A stretch of DNA of 64,000 nt from Marasmius tenuissimus (lineage: Eukaryota; Basidiomycota; Agaricomycetes; Agaricales; Marasmiaceae). Numbering within the stretch: the stretch's first letter is position 1; the number at the start of each line of letters is the position of its first letter. Where the stretch lies: contig JAQOTA010000001.1 in NCBI GenBank assembly GCA_029532415.1, forward strand, positions 496,001 through 560,000, in the 5' to 3' direction. This document shows positions 47,545 to 59,679 of the stretch, one piece after another. The notes beneath the pieces were generated by a model. The model saw only the letters and a list, made by a program, of their open reading frames with translations, did not search any database and was not told the DNA's origin. The translations under genes and the position numbers were made by a program.

Positions 47545-49149
47545 ATGTCGAACAACACCGAACCACCTCCCTTTATCTGGGCAAATGTGACTGCGTCCCA
47601 CGTAGCGGGTCTTCATTGTGCTTATTGTCGAAACCCACCGAAAGGAGGAGAGAGACTGCAAAATTGTTCAGCCTGCCTGCGAGTCTTCTACTGTGAGTTA
47701 TTCTTATCCTCTGATCTGACCTCGATTTGTCTTAATCATCACTATGACTCTTTTCAGGTGGTCCCGATTGCCAAAAGAAAGACTGGACAACGTTTAACCA
47801 CAAGGATCTTTGCACACAGCTCACACAGGTAAACGAAGAAGATCGCCTAAATCAGCCAGCGCCAGGATACCGTGTCAGTCGTGCAGATTATACACTGAAG
47901 AAGGTGAGTATTGGGAACCCAAGCAAAACTGGAAGAACGTCTTGAATTTTGACCATTTCTCTAAACTAGCAACTTCAAATGGCACAATTCGACCAGGGGT
48001 CTTCTGAGAACCCTTATGGGGAGGCGCCGATATCCTATTACATCTAGTGCGTGTATGATACCATCTGACGATAAAAAATCACAGGGCTTATCTACTCGGT
48101 ACAGCAACGAAGAGAAATGCGAGGTGTGCTTGCGTACCCGGTTCCAGCGCGACCCTCAGACGCGACTTTCCCCATGTTTGCGTTGCGGCCTTGCGTGGTG
48201 GTGCTCACCCAAATGCTGAAAAGATTTCTCGAAGTTCCACTCTCAGAGGCATTGCGATGACCTCCAGACCATCGCATCCATTGATCGCTTCAAGGCCGAC
48301 TACGCAATATTCCGACGCAGCACCAGACAGGTGATGATCCCTACTGCACATTCTTCCACGACATATATTCCTCTGTCCAGTCTCGCGGGCTGGAGTGACT
48401 ATCGTGAGAAAATTTTTCCCGACTTTGACTATGCTACCTCCTTCACTGCTCGAGCAATCGAAACTTTTCACCCTGACCCAGTTGCACCAGTCCGCCTTCT
48501 GGCCACAGAGTCGACCTGCCTTCCTCTGAGCATTATCGCTGCCCTGGAAGACGTCATTCCGAATCTATCGACCCATATTGATCTCTGTATCCACATTATC
48601 GGGGCGGATATGCGCGAACTTGCGGGCAAAGGCATGCTCGAAGAATTGCTTCACTTCCTTCCGAACCTCCAGCGGGTAATGCTTTTTTTTGTGGGACCAA
48701 AGGTAGTCGATCATGGTCGGGATACCGGGAGAAATGTGGCTTGTGAACGCTGCATGTCTGCAGGTCGCGTTCGTAGCTGTGTCTACTATACGGGTACCTA
48801 TCATGACTTCAAGCGTACAAGGCGAGCTTCGGCTCGCGTCAACTGGCCTCATCTTATCGTTGGGCTGAATACCGGAATGTCAGAGGTTGATACTGACTCT
48901 TGGAAGAAAACGTTACGCGTCATTCGAGACATGGGGGTTCCGACTCTCTTCACCACCTGTACAAAGAAGGAGGGTGAAGCGGAGACAGAGCTCATGAGAA
49001 GCATGGGTATAATGGTCAGGGAAGGGCTCGAGATGAACAAGTGGAAAGGTGTTGTTCCGAGGACGAACAACTACTGGAATACGGACGCGGATGGACCCAT
49101 AGCTTCGTACAATAGCTACTACAGATACGTCGTTCAAGGCCGAGCGTAG
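47545..49149 (+). pseudogene. MYND-finger / MSS51 C-terminal-type protein, apparently broken
   Basis: The ATG at 47545 begins MSNNTEPPPFIWANVT. Exon 1 and exon 2 (from about 47758) form a MYND finger: C-A-Y-C...C-S-A-C-L-R-V-F-Y-C-G-P-D-C-Q-K-K-D-W...H-K-D-L-C. A later exon has a second cysteine cluster (KCEVCLRTRFQ, CLRCGLAWWCSPKC), which is interrupted by an in-frame TGA at 48217-48219. Beyond the stop the frame continues open to 49149. It contains the MSS51_C-type signature IHIIGADMRELAG, LHFLPNLQRVMLFFVGP, then GTYHDF, PHLIVGLNTGM and TLFTTCTKKE. The join between the third and fourth exons is also not clean (frame TA|G). Yeast Mss51 is a mitochondrial translation activator, but most mushroom members are uncharacterised. 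A decayed duplicate lies at 62690-63080. Confidence 0.65.
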
Positions 49150-50600
49150 GTACGTAGACTACCCGTCAGCTGTATCTTACCCTCTGAATCTTGCTCCAGC
49201 TGAGTCTCCAAGGGACCAATTTCGCCCATCTGAAGCCTGTGAAGGAGTTGTAAATCGCTGAAGCAAGGCGCGATCACGTGAACTTGAGAAGTCACTGAAT
49301 TCCGAACTCTCGTCCTCTAGATCGGCCGTTTCTCTGTCAATTCTTCACTCTTCTTTGCTGAATTTCTCTTGCAACCTTGTGAACAGAAATAAACTTCTTG
49401 ATGATGCATTGCCATTCATGAATATCCTAAGAAAGGACTAAACAACCTGGTGATTACTGATGAAGATTCCTGGAACGATTCAACGAATGCTAACAGCGAA
49501 CTATCATATTTAGGCATTTATTCGGGACAGAGGCATTTTGGGCAGGTTTCTAGAGCGGATCCCATCTTTATCCATCCGATTTTACAAGAGAATTCGATAG
49601 GCCAGACGTCAGTCGGAATCAGTCTAACGGCTCTTTGAATGGATCAGAAATGGCGTGCAGGCAACGGTCGAATCGAATCGAAAGGAGCGCCACAGGTAAA
49701 CCCAGTTCGGATTGTTTTGTCTCAAATTTGAAAGCCGGCCTCATACATTCTCAATGGGCTCTCCTCACTTCAAGTAACACGGAGACCGGAGAATCAACAC
49801 TGCGGACTTTGTCAGGCCTTGTATCAAGAGATGCAGTGTCTGAGAAATCGATGAAGACCCACGTGAAAACTTTCTGCGCAGGCTAGACGTGGCGAGGCTG
49901 TGCTCTTTGGTTTCTTCTACTCCTGCCACACATCCTCAGCTCTCGAACCTTTTTCTCTTCCCAAATCTTGGAGCACTTTCTACGTCCTGTCTTTAGACTA
50001 GCTAGTTCCAGTGAGGGAAAACATCGTCTTCGCAATCGATTCGAAAAGCTAATCCGATGCCGACTCGTATGCAGCAACGTCAGACGAAATGCAATCACCA
50101 CCTCAGGACTCTACTCTGGTAAGGCCCTAAACGAGATTCTCCGTTTGTTGCGCTTCTCAGCCTTCAATCCCTTTACGAAGCCTATGTCACTCTCATTCAA
50201 CAACCAATCCAACGAACCAGTGGGTGAAGACAAAGGCAACTCCGATGGCGTAAGTCAGATATATGATCAAGGTTCGATGTCGAACGTCCTCGTTAACGTT
50301 GGGTTAGGTCGGAATGGCCTTAGATGATGCTATGGAAGGTTCGCAAGAGAGAAATTCAGCGAATTTGGTGGGCCCTTTTGAATACTCTCGCTGAAGTAGA
50401 CGGGGGTCTCACCGGCTCACTTTTCAGGAGGACAGAAACGCGAAGGCCAAGAAAAAGTTGCCTAATGCCATGTTGAACAAGGATGAGGGCACAGCAGGAT
50501 CGGTCAGAGACTGTTTGTGTTCTATTGGTCAGGTCGGGCTTATCCATTCGTCAGGAATCACTGGTGCCGGCTGAGGAGCAGAACAACGTGAACGAAATGT
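49150..50600. other. Spacer between MYND gene and Flo8-like duplicate, no supported gene
   Basis: Only short frames without domains (for example 49450-49638, 49968-50327). I found no clear similarity to the corresponding parts of the Flo8-like gene in this stretch. Confidence 0.4.
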
Positions 50601-50613
50601 TGAATTCTCTCCA

Positions 50614-51206
50614 GAATCTATCATTGCAGAACCAGCCACCGCAACCGTGAATGCAGTTGCATGACATGTTCGATAGCCAATTCCTTTCGAGTGTCACCAG
50701 TCATTTGGGGGACCTTGATGGCGGGTTATTCCGACCAGATGGTGACATCAATTTCGAGCGGGATTTTGGGCAGTGGTTCAATCATTCGGACGATGTCGCT
50801 ACTTTGGACATAAACCTCAACGCTGGCCAGACATCTGGAACCGCTTCATCGACGCCAGTACTACAGCATAACGTACCTCCAGCGCCGCCTCCTTCTGCTC
50901 AAAGCCAGGGTCCACAACTATATACCCCGAATGCTGGTCTTGGTGGAATGCGAGGCGGAATGGTAGGGATGACGGTTCCCCCACCACTTGGTAACTCCCT
51001 ACAGAATCCATCATCACAGAACCAGCCACCGCAACCGCAAATGCAGTTGCAAGACATGTTCGATAGCCAATTTCTTTCGAGTGTCACCAGTCATTTGGAG
51101 GACCTTGACTGCGGGTTATTCTGACCGGACGGTGACATTGATTTCGAGCGGGACTTTGGGCAGTGGTTCAGTCATTCGGACGATGTCAGTTTGTTGGACA
51201 TAAAGT
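50614..51206 (+). pseudogene. Decayed, tandemly doubled copy of the Flo8-like gene's 3' end
   Basis: Two consecutive units both match the C-terminal coding sequence of the gene at 42549-45838. Unit 1 (about 50614-50812) covers only the last ~65 codons (LHDMFDSQFLSS...FERDFGQWFN) and has a TGA just before the module at 50648-50650. Unit 2 (about 50815-51206) starts further upstream (LNAGQTSGTASSTPVLQHN) and carries the same C-terminal module with TGA at 51122-51124. No LisH or central region is present, so this is a non-functional fragment. Confidence 0.85.
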
Positions 51207-51236
51207 GAAGAGGTAATCTGTACTCAGCCCTGGTTT

Positions 51237-51253
51237 CCCCCCCCCCCCCCCCC
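51237..51253 (+). repeat. C17 homopolymer
   Basis: A run of 17 C in the decayed 3' flank of the Flo8-like duplicate, at the place where the intact gene has a T/C-rich stretch. Length in the assembly may be unreliable. Confidence 0.7.
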
Positions 51254-51370
51254 AGGATTGGATGGATACTGTGCTGTGCGAGGCGTGAGCGGATCATACG
51301 TCTCTCAGATTCAGTTATTGTTTACTTCACCTCTTGGTTGGACGAGTTCCTCCTTCCAAGGCCCTTACCG

Positions 51371-51390
51371 TGTCGGAAATTTATTGGCCG
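51371..51390. repeat. Left terminal inverted repeat of the Plavaka-class element
   Basis: TGTCGGAAATTTATTGGCCG. It matches the inverted right end in the first nine positions and in 14 of 20 overall. Confidence 0.75.
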
Positions 51391-51779
51391 CCTTGTAATG
51401 CCGGCGGCCCTCCTGACCGCTTATAAGGGCCGACTCGCTCCGTAAGGTTCCATAATAGGTATGGCGCCGTCATTAATGAAATTGCCTGGCGCCTCGCAAG
51501 CGCCCACAAGGCCTCATAAGCGCACTGCCAACATACAAAACATATCCCAAGGTAAAACAGGTCGAGAACTCAAAGTAAGTCATCAATAATCGTACTAGTG
51601 CACATGTAGTAGGATATCATACAAGAAAGTTAAATGTTTCGTGGGAAGTGCTTGATACCATGGTTCACAACAGGCGGGGCCGACCATTGTGCAAGGAAAA
51701 CTAAAAGGGAAAGATAAAGGGGAAACCAAAACAGATAATATATTTTTCCCACATGAAAGAGGTAGTATCTTACGTTCGA

Positions 51780-52505
51780 CAAAGGAATAGCGGTATCAAT
51801 TATTTTTTGTCCGGTGAGTTCCTTGTTTTTCTCCTGGAATAGAAAGAGAAAGCCGAGAGCTTTCCCGCTAGGGAAATGAAGAATATGATTTTTGATATCC
51901 CGCCCGGGATAGCTAAAATAATTTAGACTGTATTACTGCAGTCATGATATGGGAATTACGCCTCGAGAACAACGTGGGCGCGACGCGCCTTTGTGCAGAC
52001 GCGCCACAGGTATCCTCTCCCGCTACGTTGCCACTAAAATCGACACCTAATCTCTTCTGGACTTGTACCCCACCTCAATACCCTCAGGAAAAGGGGATTA
52101 GGTGAATGTCAATGATCCAAATGACCTTTTTGGCTGCAAATCATAGTTTCTGGGCCAGTAACTTCTCCATAGCCTCTTCGTGCCCTCTTTCAAAAGTAGG
52201 CAGCGCCCACGTTATTTTCCAGGAGTAATATTGATCACATCCTGTGGGTAAAATAGGTGATACCCCTGCCGGCAAAGGCATTGTTCAGCACAAAGGATAT
52301 CCCTCAAAAACCTGTCGAATTTCTTATTCTTTGTCCGGGAAAATATATAGGTTTTTTTTGAGGGGAAGAGCGCACAAAACTGCCATAAAAAGAAGGAGCT
52401 CCCGGACAGAAAATGTCATGATCTACTTGTGGGAATGGCTTTTGATCCCTTTTAGCTTTCCCTTCTAACATCCCGTGCGCCGAAGTTGGTGCCGCCTGTC
52501 GTGGT
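51780..52505. other. Left internal non-coding part of the element
   Basis: Between the subterminal repeats and the 3' end of accessory gene 1. Only short frames without domains were seen. Runs of tttttccc and ccgggaaaat-like motifs occur on both strands. Confidence 0.4.
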
Positions 52506-54902
52506 TTATAATGAGTGAGGGAGAAGCGGGGCGCGATGGAAGATGGAGCGAAATACTGATACATAGTGGTGAGAGATAGCGTACTCTATGTCCTCGACCT
52601 CGTTCCGCTCGATTTTGGTCGTCAAAACAATGTCCAAGCGGTCAAGAACAGCCGAATTTTGAAGTGTGTGAGGGAGCTGCCCTGGCCCTCCGGTCCACCC
52701 ATCCATCACCTGAAGAAGACCTCGTAGAGCCTGTCGGCGTCCAATTGCTATATCCATCTCACGAGATGCGAATCCCTCACGTCCTCGAGCGATGTCACTG
52801 GGTATCAGTGTGTTCTCAAAATGGAGAATAACTCCCAACACCTCCTGCTCGCGCTCATTGTTGGATAGCCCAGCACGATAGCAACGGCGGTCGAGGGAAA
52901 GCAGCTCATACCAAAAATTTATCTCGAACATCTCCCACAAGATCTCTTTCAAAACGTCGTTAGGAGGGAGGGTGAAGGGAACAAGAGATGAACCGCGCCA
53001 GACCACCGGTGCCTCAGAGAGGTTGGCCAGGTTCACAGAGCCCTGCAGATCCCGTCGTATGAGCTAAATGTATATTGTGCTAAACGCAAGGAATAGGACG
53101 TACCTCCATATCACCGGAGTCCAAACATTCTTGCAGCATCTTCTCGATGTCGTTCCGAGACTGTGCCGCCTGTGTGTTAGGCTTCTGGCCGTGTACCTCC
53201 ATTCCCAGTACCACACGCCATTCCTTCGGCTTAAGCGGCCCAAAGGTGGGAGATTGCAGCCGATACAAGAGTACAGGGCGAAGCTTCAGCCACGTCGTAA
53301 TAAAGGCGGCTTGAGTTGCCTGATTTCTCGTTCCTGCGATGATATTCGGGTCGGGAAGGGCATAGCCGTTGTTCAGCCCAGGCGGTGGACGCAGGTTTGG
53401 GTCAAATCCAGCACCAGCTTGAACGGAGGCTCTTGCCCAAACCGGTAGAGGAGGGGGCATCATAGGCGATACCACGTCAACGAATTTATCTTGGTCTCTG
53501 TTGGCATTGGGTAGGGGAACTTGTACCCCAGAAAGTCCTGTTGCTCACAATCAATAACAATAAATTAAGTAAAAGGAATTGCGTACGTGTTGGGTGGTGT
53601 CTATAGGGTGTCTTTGATGTGCGCGAGGGACCAGATGATGAAGGTTCGGGGGGGTTAGGCATTAAAGGTGTAATCGTACCATTCTCCAGGTATACGTTGG
53701 TAGATGAAGACCTTTGTAGGTATTCTCCCATTTTGGCGTACCGAGTTAAGTCGAGCATCGAGCCTTCGAAGATAGTGGGATTAGGAGGGAATGCGTCATC
53801 TAAAGAAAACTTGATTCCACTTTCGGCAAGTCGTTTCAACGGCGAAGTGGAATCAAGGGTAATCCAGGTATCAATGCGAGTGGACTCCTTCTTGTCCAAC
53901 GGCTGTGAGTACCAAACAGGAATTCCTGCGACTGACGCATCAGAGCTCTGTGCAGAAGGAAAGGGTGGTAGTATTTACCTGCAAGAAATAATCGATAGGC
54001 GGTCTCGTCGTCCCCGGTGAGGGCGCCAACTACTTTGGCATCTTCGAGTGGCCGATTCGCGGGCAAAGGGTTGTACATCCGAGGTCTGTATGTCTCGAGC
54101 CAGTCGACGCGAGCAACAAGCTCCAAGTAAGCCCTCTGACAACATGAGAATGTCAAGGCAGCCTCTCTGTAGGATGAGAGTGACTTCAGGCGTGAAAGAA
54201 GATACTTGATCTTGAATAAGTAGCGGGTGATCAATTGGTCGCTCTTCGCATTTGTTTTTGCCGATTCCGCTTTGAGCCTGTCGTCAATTGAGATATTTAC
54301 GATCCGCTCTGTGACTTTGTCGAAGGCTTTCTGTATGGAAACTCTGACTTCGCCCGACAACGACCCAAGCCCACGGGAGGGATCATTTGAGGGTGCTCGA
54401 ACGAAGTTGGACGGCGTAACGGTTCTCCATGCAGCTGAGTGGTTAGAGGTAGGGTCAGATGTTGGGAATGGGATAACAGAGAGATATCCGATGCCAGGGA
54501 TGTAAGGTTGAGGGAAAAACAATGGATCCTCCTCGCCAAAATGTAGGTCTTTTCGCATACGGATTGTGCGTATTCCTGTCAGTGGGAACGTAGTGTGGAG
54601 GGTGTTCGGCGAGGTCAGAAGGATTTTGTCCTGCGTTACTTCGCTGGCAATGCGCCCTTCATTGTACCGGATGGGATTGTGTTGCGTCAACGGCCTGGTG
54701 AGATCAATGATAGGCAACTATCAGTAGGTAAGAGATAACCTCGATCGGAGCTGATCCAACCGTTAGAGAGGAGAAAAAACAACAGAGGGAACTAATCCCA
54801 GCTGTTAAAGACGAAACTAATTCGTCTTGAAAAGAGCCAGAGAGGACTAGCAACGTACTTTTTTCCTGGTTGTATAACACCTTGTGTTCCTGGATAATCC
54901 AT
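52506..54902 (-). CDS. Element-encoded accessory protein 1, unknown function
   Basis: Multi-exon minus-strand gene. The main exons read PIIDLTRPLTQHNPIRYNEG...GDDETAYRLFLA (54715 to about 53970), then VAGIPVWYSQPLDKKESTRI...GEYLQRSS, then a segment with GAGFDPNLRPPPGLNNGYAL and TWLKLRPVLLYRL. The last exon is about 53040-52506 (APVVWRGSSLVPFTLPPNDV, LKEILWEMFEINFWYELLSL, ending LPHSL). The codon opening the big 5' exon is TTG after a good acceptor (tgatag). The true start is therefore probably an upstream short exon, with ATG at 54902 (MDYPGTQGVIQPGKK) as candidate; that join was not resolved in frame. The coding frame is open through about 650 residues, so it looks functional. It is transcribed divergently from the transposase. 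I recognise no catalytic motif. Similar WRG...PP..V..EILWE-type proteins recur near mushroom transposons in my recollection. Confidence 0.7.
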
Positions 54903-55819
54903 CACAGGTCGGTATAATTTCAATGCTTATTCTGTCTGAAGATCGCGTGAGGCAGTTTAGTTGATCTGTACGGCGTAGGCCTGCCAGCTTGTGTGGCCTG
55001 ATGGTGAGGAGGAAACGTTAGACGCGACGCGCGACGCGGTGACAAAGCGCGTGACTCAACTGTTGATCGGCAAATGCCAAGTTCGATTTCAGGGCCAAAC
55101 ATCGGTAAATCAAACTCTTCCTCATACCATGACCTTCCCTATTCCGTCGCCCTCCCTTGGATTAGTTCCGAGGAAGACTTCAGTTCCGACTCAGGTCGCA
55201 ACTTTTATCACCTCGGGCTCAGTACCTCTGGTGTTACGACGTCTTCACACAGGGGTTCTCGATCGCAAGGCCAACAGCCAATCTGCTATCGCAGGGTTCA
55301 AATCTAGGCTTATCGAAGGCTTGGAGCAGTGAGTGAATCCCCTAATGGTATATTTGTCCTTCATACCAACTATATCCAGCTAGAATGTCGAAACAGTCCC
55401 CCTTTCACCCAGTTGAGGTTCGGCCGTCCCTCCATATCCATCTGATTCATGATTCATGAGTAATTTAAGAGCTATCGACTGACTGCTACTTAATCTGATT
55501 GTGGCTTTACTTAGTTATCGCACCGCTGTACCGGGCAGAAGGACTCAGCTCAACCATTTTTAGGTGATGGAACCACATTGTGGGTTGTAGAAGTCGTAAT
55601 AGAATGAGCCGTCTGTAGAATCTATATCCAGAATCCATCGGTGGATAATATCTCCTCAGTCATTTGATTTCTGTATGAGAGTGTATTCATGTGCGCTGCA
55701 TTGTGTGGTGTTGCTGTTATGTGCAGGAGTTCTCGAAGGTCCTTCCGAGAAATCACCGAGATAGTAGCACAGGTCCTTAAAAGACCTGCGAGATCGTTGC
55801 CGTCTCTCAAACTGACAGA
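54903..55819. promoter_or_regulatory. Divergent spacer between accessory gene 1 and transposase
   Basis: About 0.9 kb containing both promoters. A plus-strand frame at 54991-55332 (LLIGKCQVRFQG...) shows no known domain and may be a 5' exon or chance. No other feature was seen. Confidence 0.4.
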
Positions 55820-58800
55820 ATGGCCTATAGGAAGCCCGTAGAACCCAGGGCCAAAGTTTCATGTGAACTTTGCCAGCAGCTCTACACCCCCGGGGGACCC
55901 ATGGCCCGACATATTCAGAAATGCCAGGCAGATCGTCAGAGGGAAGCCGAGAAACTCAGACACTGGCAAAAAGGTATGGTTTCCTCAAGGACTCTTTGAT
56001 TCCCTCTCTGACAAAGGTTAAAATGAGCTCAGGTCAACCGCAAGCGCCCCCGCTGAACGTGAATTACCCAGACACATCCGAAATGGGCTGTGAGTGCAGC
56101 ATTTTTGTCCTTGAAATGCTAATTTTCTGATATTCAGACAATCTTCCAGACGACTTCCATGTTCCCGACGACCCTTCTGCCCCAATTGATGTGGAGTCCC
56201 TGGATCAATCGAGGCCACCAATTGATGAGTTCAAGGTAGAATACCACCCAACGTCTCACTGTGCCACGGAGCGAAAACCCTTTGATGAGTACGGGAAACG
56301 CGAGGTCAAGGATCCAGAACCGTTCGACTCTATTCCCTGGCGGCCCTTTCCGTCACAGTTCGACTACCAGGTAGCCGACCTTGCTCTGCGTTGCCACATG
56401 ACTGCGGGGCAAACAACAACATTCCTTCATCTATTGGAGGAGGCCTATAACGGCTCAGAAGTTCACATGCACACTTACGACCAGGTTCAAGCCATGTGGG
56501 ACGCTGCTGCAGATCGGAGTACGCGGGTAAGCGGCTACAGTACCATCGTCAACGATCTTCTAATCATAAATCACAACGTTCCAGTTTCAACGCACCGAAA
56601 TCACTGTTTCCCTCAACAAAAATGTTGAGCGAACTTACGAGGCTTACCATCGTCCGCTACTGGATTGGATAGGAGAGGTGGTTCGCAGCGAGATCCTTGC
56701 GGAGCATATCCAGTGGGACGCCCAGAAGCACTATCGTTTCAACGGCGAACGCTGGGAGCGTTTCATACACGAGCCTTGGACCGCGGATAGCTGGTGGGAC
56801 GCGCAGGTAGGGTGTACCTCATAGATCCTGATCGCATGATTTGACATGCTTCTCTTCAACAGACCAGAATCAACGACCGTCCTCCGCCAGCCGCAGATGA
56901 CGAACATCTTCTGAACCCCGATGCAAAGCCTCTCACCCTCATCCTCTACGCTGATAAGAACAAGCTGTCGACTTTTGGGACTGCAAAAGGGTATCCCGTT
57001 ATCGCAACCATAGGTAACATACCGGCAGACATTCACAATGGTGGAGGAATCGGTGGTGGACGAATAGTCGGCTGGCAACCTGTTGTACGCTCTTCATATT
57101 TTTTCATCATCAAAAGTCTCGAATCTTATATCGGGTCTAGATCGAAGAAGAATTGGAACACAAGAACAAGCCGTCGTGGGCGAACATGAAGTGTATCGTG
57201 TGGCACATGGCTTTCTTCAAGATCATTGAATCCCTGATTCTCATGAGCCAAGTTGGGATGGTGTTCAAATGCGGCGATGGCGTCAAACGGTTGCTCTACC
57301 TGGTTGTATTGGCCCTGTCGGCCGACTACGAGGAACAGTGAGTCGTCTCATAGACAACGTGAGGTACCTATTGACCTGATATCTAGATGCGTCATGTGCC
57401 TGATACGAGGAATCAAATCCGGCTACCCATGCCCGAAATGCATGGCTACTAAGCTCGAATTGTCCGACCTCTCCAAGACCTGGAAGACACGTACGGCGGA
57501 GGAAACAACGGACATACTAAATGACGTCCTGTCCTTTGAACTAAAACGTGATCAAGAAGTGATACTCAAAGATCACAGTTTACGATTGGCTCAGGTGCGA
57601 AAGGCATGCTCACCCTGACCGTTCCTTGTTTGATAATGACAATGATACAGAACACGTTTATGCTCCTCGCCAACTCCGATCCCTTCAAAGCCGTCTCGTT
57701 TGACGATCTCCATTTCGAAGATAGTGGTCTGTGGGGTGGGCACATGTTCCCTCTCCTCAAGGCACACTTTGCAGTTCTCAGCCGTAAAACTGAAACGGCA
57801 CTTAGTAAACAGTACGTACTTAGGATTCATAAAATCCGAGGTATATTCCGACGCTTACAGGACCTTGTCAACCCTAAGATTCGACTTATTTCCCCGGTGG
57901 TGCAACCTCAACCATTTTGCTTCGGTGACTACACACGCGTTTAATGATGGTGCAAAGCATCGTGACATATCCAGGGTACGTACCTCTTGTCGTGCAGGTA
58001 ATAAGATATGCAAGCTGACCGGGATTCCCCACCCAGATGTTTTTATTCGCTGCTGAGAGTCTGTTCTCCGAGGAACAGGATACGGCAGCATACCAACTGC
58101 TGAAATGCGTCCGAGCTTACCTCAATATCATTATGTTCGGGGGTCTGCATGTTCAAACAGAGACGACAATGGCTGCGGGTCGTGAGAGCATCCAGACATT
58201 CCACACAATGCTAACCGTGAGTGTAGTTTTGTGTTGGATGCCATTGACATGTTAAGTCTGACTTCAATCACAGCAGTACGCAGAGACTCAGTATGTGAAT
58301 CCCTCAGAGTCCCTTGACATGAAGAATTGGGAGTTCATCAAGATACACTACTTCAGCCACCTCTTCGACGACATTCAGCTCAAAGGTGCACTACACAACT
58401 TTAGCACAAGACTCTTTGAGAAGAAGCATGGTCCCCTTTGACATATTTATCATCGGAGAACAAACTTCAAGAACATCGCACCACAGGTCAGTGTCATGAC
58501 GTACCGCAACCCGATTCACTAGTAGGTAACTGACATACATTGTTGAACAGATACTAACTATTCAGCATCAAATGGACGTATCGGACCTTATCCTTGCCGA
58601 GATACAAGCCATGGAGGACTACCGAGCACACGTAAATCCGCCTGAAGATCCCCCAAAGGATATAGAGAAGGTTGTGAACAAGTTAGGCGGCGGGCATTTC
58701 TCGATTGGTGCGAAGCTCCCATCAACCACGTTCGAAGAATTCGCTCGCGTACATTCTCCTCCTCAAGGCGAGACCGCATTTCGGATCGGTGTTGGTGATT

Positions 58801-59381
58801 TCCTTTCGGGGGCACTGCAAGCCCACGGAATCGAACTCCCCGGTCGTGCATGGATACACTACAGGACTGACGACGAAGTGAGTTTCTTATTCAACATGAT
58901 ATTTCGGTGATTGCGTGTTTATCAATTGTAGATCGTTCCGTTCCAGTTTCTGAAGATTAACTACGAATCGAAAGAGACGTGGCAGCTCGCCACAGACTAC
59001 CTTCGATGCAATCCTAACTTCTACAACAGCCCACATTATGATTTCGTTATATTCATCTCAGTAGCCGGCCCCATTTTCGCGCAACTCAAGTACCTCTTTG
59101 TTACTGAGGTCGGCAGAGAGAAGTATCCAATCGCCTACGTACAATCGTACAAGGTAACCAGCATGGGGCGTCGGACACGGTCTGACCGTCACTTTGGGAT
59201 CCTGAGAGTCCAGAAGGAGAAATTCAAGTTTATTTCTGTCAATTCGATCGTTCGGGGGGCACTGGTTGTCCATTCAATGTGTGCAGACTCGGAGGAACGG
59301 CTCGTGGTTGACACAGTTGATTATGATATGTTCCTTCGAGTCAGGAGCCACTGGCCTGGCTATACCGACGTCACTACCTAA
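55820..59381 (+). pseudogene. Plavaka-type transposase, one in-frame stop
   Basis: The ATG at 55820 opens with a zinc finger (C-E-L-C...A-R-H-I-Q-K-C). Exons then give the family signature FDSIPWRPFPSQFDYQVADL, QWDAQKHYRFNGERWERF, and the catalytic-core stretch LILYADKNKLSTFGTAKGYP. After these come GGGRIVGWQP, CLIRGIKSGYPCPKC, LFPRWCNLNHFASVTT, FNDGAKHRDIS and, near the end, KIHYFSHLFDDIQLKGALHN with FEKKHGPL (DUF6830-like region). The C-terminal exon is SKVTSMGRRTR-type sequence ending at 59381. Between FEKKHGPL and HIYHRRTNFKNIAPQ the frame has TGA at 58439-58441, where relatives carry a sense codon. The protein would cut and paste the element in the nucleus. With the stop it is probably inactive, unless the stop is an assembly error or is bypassed. 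Confidence 0.85.
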
Positions 59382-59679
59382 ATTAGAACAGGTTTAGTCG
59401 AAGGTAAGTTGTCTACTATGCCTTTTGACGTACTCTGAATCGCTTTCGGCTCGTAGGCACTCAACACAGCAAGGGAGAAGGCGTGTGGTGATAGCGGGTA
59501 ATGAGCCACGTACCGAAAAATTTTCTGTGTCGCTTCAGAGAAAAATAATGGATCATTTCGAGCCTGGTCATGGGAGAGACTGTTCACAATGCGTGACGGC
59601 TAATCCTCTATAAATATTCCATGAATCACCGCTGTAAATTCCTCACTGACACCCTCTTCCTTCTCTCCTAGAATCTGCG

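Noticed and set aside
51350..51371. Possible target-site duplication of the Plavaka-class element
   Set aside because: Bases before the left end (...cccttaccg) and after the right end (tgggtcgg...) share no convincing direct repeat, so none was claimed.
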